DNA from: CAKZSU01 sp044223895
GTDB lineage: Bacteria > Patescibacteriota > Microgenomatia > UBA10105 > UBA927
Reading direction: 5' to 3'
NCBI GenBank assembly: GCA_044223895.1
Contig: JBGALL010000076.1
Coordinates: forward strand, 1 to 7,080
DNA: 7,080 nucleotides
Position numbers and translations under genes: made by a program
Part shown: piece after piece, positions 1 through 4,804 of the stretch
How the letters are laid out: every line of letters starts with the position of its first letter
How positions within the stretch are numbered: the first letter of the stretch is position 1
Notes under the pieces: model-generated
Told to the model about the DNA's origin: nothing
The model's input: only the letters and a program-made list of their open reading frames with translations
Database searches by the model: none

Positions 1-68
1 GTGTTGGAGGCTCTACCGATGTTTCACAGGATGCAGAGTGTGCTCAAGCAGGAATAGACTGTCTCTAA
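1..68 (+). CDS. possible C-terminal tail of an unidentified protein (partial)
   Basis: The frame beginning at base 3 is open from the window edge and reads VGGSTDVSQDAECAQAGIDC, then L, then TAA at 66-68. The tail has two cysteines and resembles an ordinary C-terminal sequence more than random translation does. The other two plus frames are a stop-containing frame and a Cys/Arg-rich frame. Only about 21 residues are visible, so no family can be named. It would converge on the minus-strand gene whose stop lies at 75-77, leaving 6 bases between the stops. The call rests on the open frame and residue composition only. Confidence 0.3.
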   Translation, partial: VGGSTDVSQDAECAQAGIDCL

Positions 69-74
69 TAAACC

Positions 75-542
75 TCAAAATAGACCACTGTTAATTCTAC
101 TCTGAGAGTAGGTTAAAATTCCTAGTAATAAATCTTTGTTGGTTAGGGTTATGTTGGTACTTGCATCAACCTTCACTTCAAAGCTCTGCTCTGGGTTCTG
201 TAAGGTTTCTAGAGTTAATCTATCTATTTGCTGAGCGAAATCACTTTTAAAATACTCTGCACATTTCGTACTTCTGGGAATTTCTACTATTCCTCTAGAC
301 GTCTCATGCGAAGATATCCACGCATCTAAACTCCGGATAATCAACCCAGAAAATTGGTCTTGATGAACTTTATAGGTATCAACAAGTTGAACACTCGCAT
401 TTAAGGCACTCACTCGCAGCAATAAAGACCTTCGCTCTAAAAACCTTTGTTCTAAAGTAGTATGGTCCGATTTCGATTGCAATAGAAATACATCATCCAT
501 CCATCTAATCTCAGTATCGGGAACAAATCCTCGTTCAATCAT
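75..542 (-). CDS. hypothetical protein, 155 aa
   Basis: I do not recognise this family. The product is soluble-looking, with no signal peptide, membrane segment or cysteine motif; the only cysteine is in the STKCAEYF stretch. The N-terminal part is charged (RWMDDVFLLQSKSDH, then EQRFLERRSLLLR) and looks helical. The C-terminal part (SFEVKVDASTNITLTNKDL) looks like beta strands. I chose the ATG at 542 (MIERGFVPDTEIRW). A TTG at 560 would add six residues (MFNVQN), and neither start has a Shine-Dalgarno; an in-frame TGA lies a few codons further upstream. It stands apart from the neighbouring membrane-protein gene on the same strand, separated by about 228 bases. The ORF length and ordinary codon use support a real gene, but no function can be inferred. 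Confidence 0.6.
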   Translation of the reverse strand: MIERGFVPDTEIRWMDDVFLLQSKSDHTTLEQRFLERRSLLLRVSALNASVQLVDTYKVHQDQFSGLIIRSLDAWISSHETSRGIVEIPRSTKCAEYFKSDFAQQIDRLTLETLQNPEQSFEVKVDASTNITLTNKDLLLGILTYSQSRINSGLF

Positions 543-770
543 ATTTTGTACATTGAACAATACAACTTTTTGAGGAAAATCTCAACGCAAATGAAGAAAA
601 AATATCCACACCAGACCTAAAAAATTATTGAAGTATTTCACTCCAGTAATAATAAATTTGAAATTAATTAAAAATGTTTGCAGGAAGGAGGAATTCATTC
701 GACTCTTGGAGGTTTCAAGCAAGCTTGAAAAAGAGTTTGGAAATTCCCCCACCTGTTCCGCTAGATGACC
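543..770. other. intergenic stretch, no convincing gene
   Basis: This AT-rich gap lies between two minus-strand genes. It holds a perfect 8-base inverted repeat at 713-730 and an isolated plus-strand AAGGAGG at 685-691 that has no ATG, GTG or well-placed TTG behind it. On the minus strand I see no clear promoter for the 155-aa gene and no stem followed by a T-tract to end the 106-aa gene. Confidence 0.5.
713..730. repeat. perfect short inverted repeat
   Basis: The arms TTTCAAGC (713-720) and GCTTGAAA (723-730) are perfectly complementary around AA. A folded RNA would form about 6 bp closed by a GCAAGC loop. No T-tract follows on either strand (plus continues AAGAG, minus continues CCTCC), so it is not a standard intrinsic terminator. 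It sits about 40 bases downstream of the 106-aa gene's stop and could be a weak transcript-end structure or a protein site. Confidence 0.45.
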
Positions 771-1091
771 TTAGAAAACGAATTCAAGGGCTTCTGGTCC
801 AGCATACACGGCTAAGGTTGCCAACGCTGGCAAAAGCCACGGCTGAAACGAATACATCGCCACTAGTGCTGTCGCTAAGGCTACAAACCCGAAGAGGTTC
901 TTCGGTAAAGACTCCTTCATGTAGACACTCAGTAGACCGACAACAAAAGTCAATGTTGGCGCAGAATACACTCCTAATGACCTCCAACCGGCCAAGAACA
1001 TGTATCCCACAACGATAACAAACGACAGGACAAGGAAAGCTGTCCAGCGCCGTTGCTCAACAGTGGTTGTCGGCGAAGATACTGTAGTCAT
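771..1091 (-). CDS. small multi-pass membrane protein, 106 aa
   Basis: I do not recognise the family. After a short polar N-terminus (MTTVSSPTTTVEQRRW) come about four hydrophobic segments: residues ~16-35 (WTAFLVLSFVIVVGYMFLA), ~43-60 (VYSAPTLTFVVGLLSVYM), ~67-83 (NLFGFVALATALVAMYS) and ~86-100 (PWLLPALATLAVYAG). It therefore probably lies almost wholly in the cytoplasmic membrane. The start at 1091 is decided by the Shine-Dalgarno AAAGGAGGTG at 1101-1110; an ATG at 1157 would add 22 residues but would place this ribosome site inside the gene. G+C is higher than in the operon genes: 31 of 60 bases at 841-900, against 17 of 60 at 3601-3660 in the permease gene. That suggests a different origin or strong selection. 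It has its own predicted promoter at 1341-1368 and a structured leader of about 240 nt that may control its translation. Confidence 0.75.
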   Translation of the reverse strand: MTTVSSPTTTVEQRRWTAFLVLSFVIVVGYMFLAGWRSLGVYSAPTLTFVVGLLSVYMKESLPKNLFGFVALATALVAMYSFQPWLLPALATLAVYAGPEALEFVF

Positions 1092-1100
1092 CTTTTCTCT

Positions 1101-1110
1101 CACCTCCTTT
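1101..1110 (-). promoter_or_regulatory. strong Shine-Dalgarno of the 106-aa membrane protein
   Basis: Minus-strand AAAGGAGGTG lies 9 bases before the ATG at 1091 and is nearly the full anti-16S sequence. It is much the strongest ribosome site in the window; most other genes here have weak or no such site. The bases GG (1104-1103) and the following GAGAGAAA (1101-1094) can pair with an upstream leader segment at 1161-1170. Confidence 0.85.
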
Positions 1111-1132
1111 CTTTCTGTCGTTTTGCGATGGC

Positions 1133-1148
1133 TCAAGCCTCCACTTGA
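1133..1148 (-). repeat. small leader hairpin
   Basis: Minus-strand TCAAG and CTTGA can pair as a 5-bp stem around a TGGAGG loop. The loop itself contains GGAGG, but no start codon follows at a usable distance. It lies between the large inverted repeat and the ribosome site. Confidence 0.35.
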
Positions 1149-1160
1149 TGAGTGCAACGT

Positions 1161-1219
1161 GGGAGAGAAATCAGAATATCAATAAAGGGAGATAGTATTG
1201 GTATTCGGAATTCTCTCCC
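1161..1219. repeat. 24-base imperfect inverted repeat in the leader
   Basis: The left arm at 1161-1184 begins GGGAGAGAAATCAGAATATC and ends AATA. It matches the reverse complement of the right arm at 1196-1219 in 21 of 24 positions, around an 11-base loop (1185-1195). It could form a long hairpin in RNA of either strand, with one of the mismatches becoming a G-U pair on the plus strand. The loop holds a further GGGAGA (1187-1192) able to compete for TCTCCC at 1214-1219. No T-tract follows on either strand, so it is not a plain terminator. Confidence 0.75.
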
Positions 1220-1224
1220 GAATA
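1202..1224. repeat. perfect inverted repeat overlapping the large one
   Basis: TATTCGG (1202-1208) and CCGAATA (1218-1224) are perfectly complementary over 7 bases around a 9-base loop. One arm lies inside the right arm of the 24-base repeat and the other overlaps its end, so the two hairpins cannot form together. It could alternatively be a dyad operator site. Confidence 0.65.
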
Positions 1225-1246
1225 AAAAGAAGGTAAAGATAGATCT

Positions 1247-1268
1247 GGTGCAGATATTAATGTGCACC
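1247..1268. repeat. perfect hairpin in the leader
   Basis: GGTGCA (1247-1252) and TGCACC (1263-1268) pair perfectly around a 10-base AT-rich loop. It falls in the upstream half of the predicted leader, where a ligand-sensing domain would be expected if the leader is a riboswitch. Confidence 0.55.
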
Positions 1269-1281
1269 TAGCTATTCTTTT

Positions 1282-1309
1282 CCATTCATAAAGCTCATCT
1301 TTATGATGG
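1282..1309. repeat. stable hairpin near the leader 5' end
   Basis: CCAT plus CATAAAG (1282-1293, with one bulged T at 1286) pairs with CTTTATG plus ATGG (1299-1309) around CTCAT, giving 11 pairs. It is flanked by TTCTTTT on the left and C-A8 on the right of the plus strand. These lengthen the stem rather than forming a T-tail, so neither strand reads as an intrinsic terminator. Confidence 0.6.
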
Positions 1310-1340
1310 CAAAAAAAAGCCAGTATTAACTATCGTCCCT

Positions 1341-1368
1341 ATGATACTCTTCTTATGATTTCTGTCAA
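1341..1368 (-). promoter_or_regulatory. sigma-70-type promoter for the 106-aa gene
   Basis: On the minus strand a perfect TTGACA (1368-1363) is followed after 16 bases by TATCAT (1346-1341), five of six consensus bases. A start near 1334 is predicted. The -35 bases are the same ones the divergent rnpB promoter uses in the opposite direction. Confidence 0.6.
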
Positions 1369-1391
1369 CTCTGGTTTATGAATGCTATAAT
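1362..1391 (+). promoter_or_regulatory. rnpB promoter with extended -10
   Basis: TGCTATAAT (1383-1391) is a perfect -10 with the extended TGN element. CTGTCA at 1362-1367, spaced 18 bases away, matches the -35 consensus in four of six positions. The predicted start, 6-7 bases downstream, coincides with the first base of the P1 helix of the RNase P RNA (1397), which supports both calls. Confidence 0.75.
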
Positions 1392-1396
1392 TAGCT

Positions 1397-1780
1397 TGCC
1401 ACCAAGACCCGGACTCTTGCCCAATCAGGCGAAAGCTTGAGCGGGAGGAAAGTCCAGACAGCAGTATGGAGGGGAATCAGTGAAAACTGTTCCTGTCTAC
1501 TTTGTAGATAGAGGGTGTTCTGTATTCGAAAGGATAGAGAAACGATTCCTGAATCGACAGGCTGAGAGAGCCACAGAGACGATCGACAACCTACGGTTGC
1601 AAAACTATGGTTGACGGATGAAACGTTGGCAATCCCACCCGCTGCAACCGGCGACATGAGTGTAAAAGTCCGACCCATACCGGAATCACTCAGAAGAATA
1701 CGGGCATAGATAAATAAGAGTCTCGTCCTGAGAGAAATCGAAGGATTAAACAGAATCTGGCTTATGAGGTTTTGGTGGCA
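1397..1780 (+). ncRNA. rnpB: RNase P RNA
   Basis: This is the catalytic RNA of ribonuclease P, which removes 5' leaders from pre-tRNAs. Direct signs are the universal P4 5' segment GAGGAAAGTCC (1445-1455) and the 3' segment ACAGAATCTGGCTTAT (1750-1765). AGTCCAGA and TCTGGCTT keep P4 pairing with an A-U change from the usual CCGG. P1 is 13 bp (1397-1409 with 1768-1780, one G-U), P2 is GACTCTT with AAGAGTC (1716-1722), and P3 is TCAGGC-GAAA-GCTTGA. The AGATAAATAAGAGTC block matches the conserved segment before the P2 3' strand. Length is about 384 nt. The middle (about 1460-1690) is a series of small hairpins that I cannot fit cleanly to type A or type B: CACAGAGACGA resembles the type B J11/12 region and GGCAATCCCACCCG resembles J12/11-P11. 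The 3' end directly abuts the stop codon of the convergent binding-protein gene. Confidence 0.93.
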
Positions 1781-2830
1781 CTACTGAAGCCAAGGTTTCC
1801 ACACCGACTCATTATTTTTGATCCAAATTCTGGCTACATCCTCAACACTATTCTTCTTCAACTGTACGGAAGCAAGCATACCTATTTGATCTTGGTTAGT
1901 ATAAGTAAATTTCTTTAAAAATGAATATACTGTTGGTGCATACCCATTAAATCCTGACCAAAATACTTTGAGTAATTGATCACGAGGATAATCACAATTG
2001 ACTCCACTTACTAAATCCTGATAACACAGTTCATTGTATGCAGGGAGTGCAACAGGTTCTAAATCATAAATAGCATCTGCCCAATGGGGAGTCCAAAAAT
2101 AGAATACTATTGGTTTTTCTTTGGCATAGGCATCACCTACAGCTTGAATCAAAGCATCTTCTGAACCTAAAGTCTGCACCTCAAAATTTAGTCCAAGATT
2201 TTTAATAATTTGCGCATCATATTGTGTCCAGGTTGGGTCACCAGTATAGAATTGTCCTTTACCTCCTGGAGATTGAACAAATAATTCAACATTTTTGGGA
2301 TCTTTGAATCCTTCCCACGATGATAAATCAGGATGTTTATCCATAAGATACTTAGGAATATACCAACCAATTTTTCCTATAGGGCCTAAGTATCCTCCTT
2401 CTTCTACAGTCTTGTCTGCTTTAATATATTTTTGAATATTTTGTTTATGACCAGACGGCCATACTTCTAGGGAGGCATCTATCTCACCTTTTGCAAGCAT
2501 TGGCCACTGTCCATTTTCATCGACATTTACTAACTGAACAATATATCCGAGATGTTCTTCTATAAGAATTTTCGCAATGGTTGCATTTAATTCTGAAGCT
2601 TTCCACGGATTTACGGCAATCGTTATGATAGGTTTAGAAGTCTGTTGTGAATTAGCCAAACTATTTTTTCGGGAAAATATCATTAATAGTCCTACGGCGA
2701 CAATAAATAAGATTCCAAGAAAGCCTGTTATGACAATAAGTAGATTATTTTTTAGAGACTGTATCAACGAGTGCGAGGTATTTAGTGGAATCGCTGGGTC
2801 AGAATTATTTATGGGCAGAGGGTCGATCAT
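1781..2830 (-). CDS. membrane-anchored glycine betaine/choline-type substrate-binding protein (OpuAC family)
   Basis: The 349-aa product has a polar N-terminus, one membrane segment (residues ~30-52, from LLIVITGFLG to LLMIF) and a periplasmic-type binding domain from about residue 68. The segments VNPWKASELNATIAKIL, SLEVWPSGH, GWYIPKY, GDPTWTQYDAQIIKNLGL and FYFWTPHWADAIYDL fit the OpuAC/ProX fold, in which tryptophans and tyrosines form a cage for quaternary ammonium ligands. There is no lipobox, so the membrane helix is the likely anchor. Its ATG overlaps the permease stop as ATGA, and AAGGA stands 9 bases upstream, so translation is probably coupled. No ABC ATPase or classical permease gene is in the window. 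It may serve a transporter encoded elsewhere or act as a sensor. The family call is firm; the ligand is inferred. The TAG stop touches the 3' end of rnpB. Confidence 0.88.
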   Translation of the reverse strand: MIDPLPINNSDPAIPLNTSHSLIQSLKNNLLIVITGFLGILFIVAVGLLMIFSRKNSLANSQQTSKPIITIAVNPWKASELNATIAKILIEEHLGYIVQLVNVDENGQWPMLAKGEIDASLEVWPSGHKQNIQKYIKADKTVEEGGYLGPIGKIGWYIPKYLMDKHPDLSSWEGFKDPKNVELFVQSPGGKGQFYTGDPTWTQYDAQIIKNLGLNFEVQTLGSEDALIQAVGDAYAKEKPIVFYFWTPHWADAIYDLEPVALPAYNELCYQDLVSGVNCDYPRDQLLKVFWSGFNGYAPTVYSFLKKFTYTNQDQIGMLASVQLKKNSVEDVARIWIKNNESVWKPWLQ

Positions 2831-3804
2831 TTCGATTGTTCCTTTTCAGCAAGATAGTGGCTAATAATGACCTGAGCAACTAAAATAGCTGGGACCGCAA
2901 GTATAGCTCCTACTGCTCCCTCAAAACGACCACCAATCATAAAAGCAACGATAATTAACACCGGTGAAAGACCAACACTCCGTTTCATTATTTGAGGAAC
3001 TACTATATGATTTTCAAATTGCTGGATGACGAAATACAAAGCTGCGACAGATAGTCCGAGTAGTGGAGATATCGTCAGGGCGACGAGAATAGCCGGAACA
3101 GCGCTAATAATCGGACCAATCATTGGGACCATCTCTAATATTCCTGCTAATACAGCTAGCGGCAAAGCAAAATCTACTCGCAATAAGCTTAATCCTATAT
3201 AGGTGGATACACCGATCACAACCATTAAAATAATTTGCCCTCGTGCCCAGGCACCAAGTTTTTCTTCTACTTCTGTCAATATTTGAACTATCTCTTTTGT
3301 TTCACTCTTTCTAAAAAATTGACCTACCGTCCGCTCTAAATGATTTCTGCCCAGTAGAAAATAAAACGTAAATACCAAGACAGTGACTACTGTAACAACA
3401 TTATTAAATATTTGAAATCCAAATTGAACTATATTTTGAGTAATTGGGGCTAGTTGATCACTAAATGATCTTACATCAATATTTAAATTTGGAAGCATCT
3501 GTTTGGCTAGCTGAGGTAATTCTTGAGCAAGATGGGTTGACTGTGATGCTATTTGCGGGACAACACTACCAATAATTCCGCCAATCACTCCGATAGTAAA
3601 AAAATACAATAAAAGAATTGATAAAACTCTCGGTACACGATAATTACTTAAGGCATCAACTACAGGTCGTAGCGCAGTCGTAAGGATGAAGGCAATAAAA
3701 AGTAAATATAAAATATCTCTAATTTGCAATAATATCCATCCACCGAGAAGAATTCCAATTATGAAGATTATTGTTCGGTGAGAGATTTCAATCGTCCGTG
3801 GCAT
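2827..3804 (-). CDS. AI-2E family transporter (permease)
   Basis: The 325-aa product is an integral membrane protein with about seven or eight hydrophobic segments: near residues 10-28, 30-47, 60-85, 145-165, 193-212, 215-250, 252-268 and 283-315. Family hallmarks are LEMVPMIGPIISAVPAILVA with its PxxGP loop, QQFENHIVVPQIMKRSVGLSP, and a glycine-rich final helix (GAVGAILAVPAILV). The extramembrane domain (roughly residues 85-140) is typical. Members include quorum-signal exporters and Na+/H+ antiporters, so the substrate cannot be told from sequence. The start follows the miaA stop by 10 bases with no Shine-Dalgarno, and an extended -10 box sits just upstream at 3827-3835. The stop codon overlaps the start of the binding-protein gene, suggesting the two are made together. 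Confidence 0.9.
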   Translation of the reverse strand: MPRTIEISHRTIIFIIGILLGGWILLQIRDILYLLFIAFILTTALRPVVDALSNYRVPRVLSILLLYFFTIGVIGGIIGSVVPQIASQSTHLAQELPQLAKQMLPNLNIDVRSFSDQLAPITQNIVQFGFQIFNNVVTVVTVLVFTFYFLLGRNHLERTVGQFFRKSETKEIVQILTEVEEKLGAWARGQIILMVVIGVSTYIGLSLLRVDFALPLAVLAGILEMVPMIGPIISAVPAILVALTISPLLGLSVAALYFVIQQFENHIVVPQIMKRSVGLSPVLIIVAFMIGGRFEGAVGAILAVPAILVAQVIISHYLAEKEQSK

Positions 3805-3814
3805 ATAGATATTC

Positions 3815-4804
3815 TTAGTTTTCTAAATTATACCATGTCTGTAATTTTAGTTTTACGTTATTAATGAGATCTGAATCACTACTGTTAAACCATTCAATAT
3901 TTCTCTGTTTAGAGAACCATACCATCTGTTTTTTCACATACCCCACCTCATCTTTTATCCATTCACTGATAGCATTCTGCTTAGTTTGAGATGTAGGTTC
4001 CGAAATATAGTCCTTCCATTCTTTATAGCCAAAGGTATTCATAGCTGGAAGTTCCCACGAATATCCGGTACGTAACAGTTGTTGTACTTCTTTTATAATC
4101 CCCTGGTCTACTCGCTTTAAAACTCGTTTCGTTATATTTTTTTCTATTTGATCAGATTCGGCCCGTAATCCTATGCTCAGAGAGTCAAAACGAGAAGTAG
4201 AATTAGTAGAAATAGAAGGATTCGAACTAGTAATGATTTCAATTTTACGAACTAGCCTACGAGGATTATTTCTATCTGAATTATTCATCTGCTGAAGTAT
4301 TGTTGGAGATTTGCTTTGTAAAATTTGTTGTAATTCTTCTACTGATTTTTGATTCAAGTCCGCTCTTAATTGTTTATCAGGCGAAATATCTAGGGTTTCA
4401 ATCCCATCCAAGAGAGCTTTTATATATAATCCTGTTCCACCGACTATTATTGGCAGTTTACCGCGTGAGGAAATATTTTGAATTACGAGACTAGATAAGT
4501 GGAAATAGTGAGAGACACTGAAATCCTCATCAGGATTTATGACATCATACAACCACAATAAAGAGTTATCGATAACGTATGGTACTAATTCATATTCTTT
4601 ATTTTTTAGAACAGTGCGAATAGAGTTCTCAGAACTTAGCCTAGTATTTTTATCTATATCTTTCCCAGTACCGATGGTCATTCCTTTATAGATCTGACGA
4701 GAATCGGCACTTATAATTTCACCATCAAAAATCTTGGCTAACTGAAATGCTAAAGCAGTTTTACCCGAGGCAGTCGGGCCGCAAATCACTAATAGTTTAT
4801 TCAT
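3815..4804 (-). CDS. miaA: tRNA dimethylallyltransferase MiaA
   Basis: MiaA transfers a dimethylallyl group from DMAPP to N6 of A37 in tRNAs reading UNN codons, making i6A, the substrate of MiaB. The P-loop GPTASGKT is at residues 9-16 and the DSRQIYKGMTIGTGK segment, with the catalytic-type aspartate D34, at 34-48. The DVINPDEDFSVSHYF and GGTGLYIKALLDG motifs follow, then NPRRLVRKIEI and the C-terminal YVKKQMVWFSKQRNIEWF, which matches the family's tRNA-binding end. At 329 aa it is slightly longer than usual. Two additions explain this: a loop at about residues 50-80, and a Ser/Asn-rich segment (SSNPSISTNSTS, near residue 195) encoded by a 9-bp repeat. Its ATG shares one base with the miaB stop (TAATG), so coupled translation is likely. 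Confidence 0.96.
   Translation of the reverse strand: MNKLLVICGPTASGKTALAFQLAKIFDGEIISADSRQIYKGMTIGTGKDIDKNTRLSSENSIRTVLKNKEYELVPYVIDNSLLWLYDVINPDEDFSVSHYFHLSSLVIQNISSRGKLPIIVGGTGLYIKALLDGIETLDISPDKQLRADLNQKSVEELQQILQSKSPTILQQMNNSDRNNPRRLVRKIEIITSSNPSISTNSTSRFDSLSIGLRAESDQIEKNITKRVLKRVDQGIIKEVQQLLRTGYSWELPAMNTFGYKEWKDYISEPTSQTKQNAISEWIKDEVGYVKKQMVWFSKQRNIEWFNSSDSDLINNVKLKLQTWYNLEN
3827..3835 (-). promoter_or_regulatory. candidate extended -10 promoter for the permease gene
   Basis: Minus-strand TGGTATAAT lies inside the last codons of miaA (encoding W-Y-N), with no good -35. A start near 3820 would give an untranslated leader of about 16 bases. Because the bases also encode conserved-looking protein, chance occurrence is possible. 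Confidence 0.4.
4200..4226. repeat. 9-bp degenerate tandem repeat inside miaA
   Basis: Three plus-strand units, GAATTAGTA, GAAATAGAA and GGATTCGAA, lie end to end. On the coding strand they encode part of SSNPSISTNSTS, a low-complexity stretch not expected in MiaA. Unit length and sequence resemble the repeats at 5357-5401 and 6054-6089, though the match is weaker. Confidence 0.5.

Larger units (their letters stand above)
1092..1334 (-). promoter_or_regulatory. long structured 5' leader, riboswitch-like
   Basis: If transcription starts about 7 bases after the TATCAT box, the 106-aa gene carries a leader of roughly 240 nt. On the minus strand from its 5' end I see TGGC-T8-GCCA; a CATAAAG/CTTTATG hairpin (1282-1309); a GGTGCA/TGCACC hairpin (1247-1268); a TATTCGG/CCGAATA hairpin (1202-1224); a 24-base imperfect inverted repeat (1161-1219) that overlaps it; a small TCAAG/CTTGA hairpin (1133-1148); then the ribosome site. 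The segment 1170-1161 (TTTCTCTCCC) is the 3' arm of the large repeat but can also pair with 1104-1094 (GG, bulged T, GAGAGAAA), covering half the Shine-Dalgarno. Three helices are thus mutually exclusive. I match no known riboswitch consensus to the upstream part. The sequence complementarity is seen directly; the switching role is inferred. Confidence 0.55.

Noticed and set aside
483..516. GATTAGATGGAT-like match to the 9-bp repeat within the 155-aa gene
   Set aside because: Twelve bases match the reverse orientation, but there is no 9-base periodicity around them, so chance is the better explanation.
685..768. Plus-strand AAGGAGG followed by a short peptide frame (IRLLEVSSKLEKEFGNSPTC)
   Set aside because: The peptide looks plausible, but the only starts are an ATT at 697 or a TTG at 706 about 14 bases away. 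The frame is only about 20 codons and no promoter is clear.
674..1018. Plus-strand 114-codon open frame starting MFAGRRNSFDSWRF
   Set aside because: It lies mostly opposite the 106-aa gene, which has a strong ribosome site and clear membrane segments. This frame has no Shine-Dalgarno and an Arg/Ser/Thr-rich shadow-like composition.
1000..1185. Plus-strand 61-codon open frame over the leader
   Set aside because: It overlaps the ribosome site, leader and 5' end of the 106-aa gene on the opposite strand and has no start signals of its own.
1282..1320. Hairpin next to A8/T8 as an intrinsic terminator
   Set aside because: On the strand where T8 occurs it precedes the stem rather than following it. 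The flanking tracts only extend the stem, so it does not work as a terminator in either direction.
1391..1678. Minus-strand 95-codon open frame across rnpB
   Set aside because: It lies antisense to a clearly recognised RNase P RNA, with no ribosome site and no protein-like features.
2577..2864. Plus-strand 95-codon open frame
   Set aside because: It is opposite the well-supported binding-protein gene and the end of the permease gene, and has no supporting signals.
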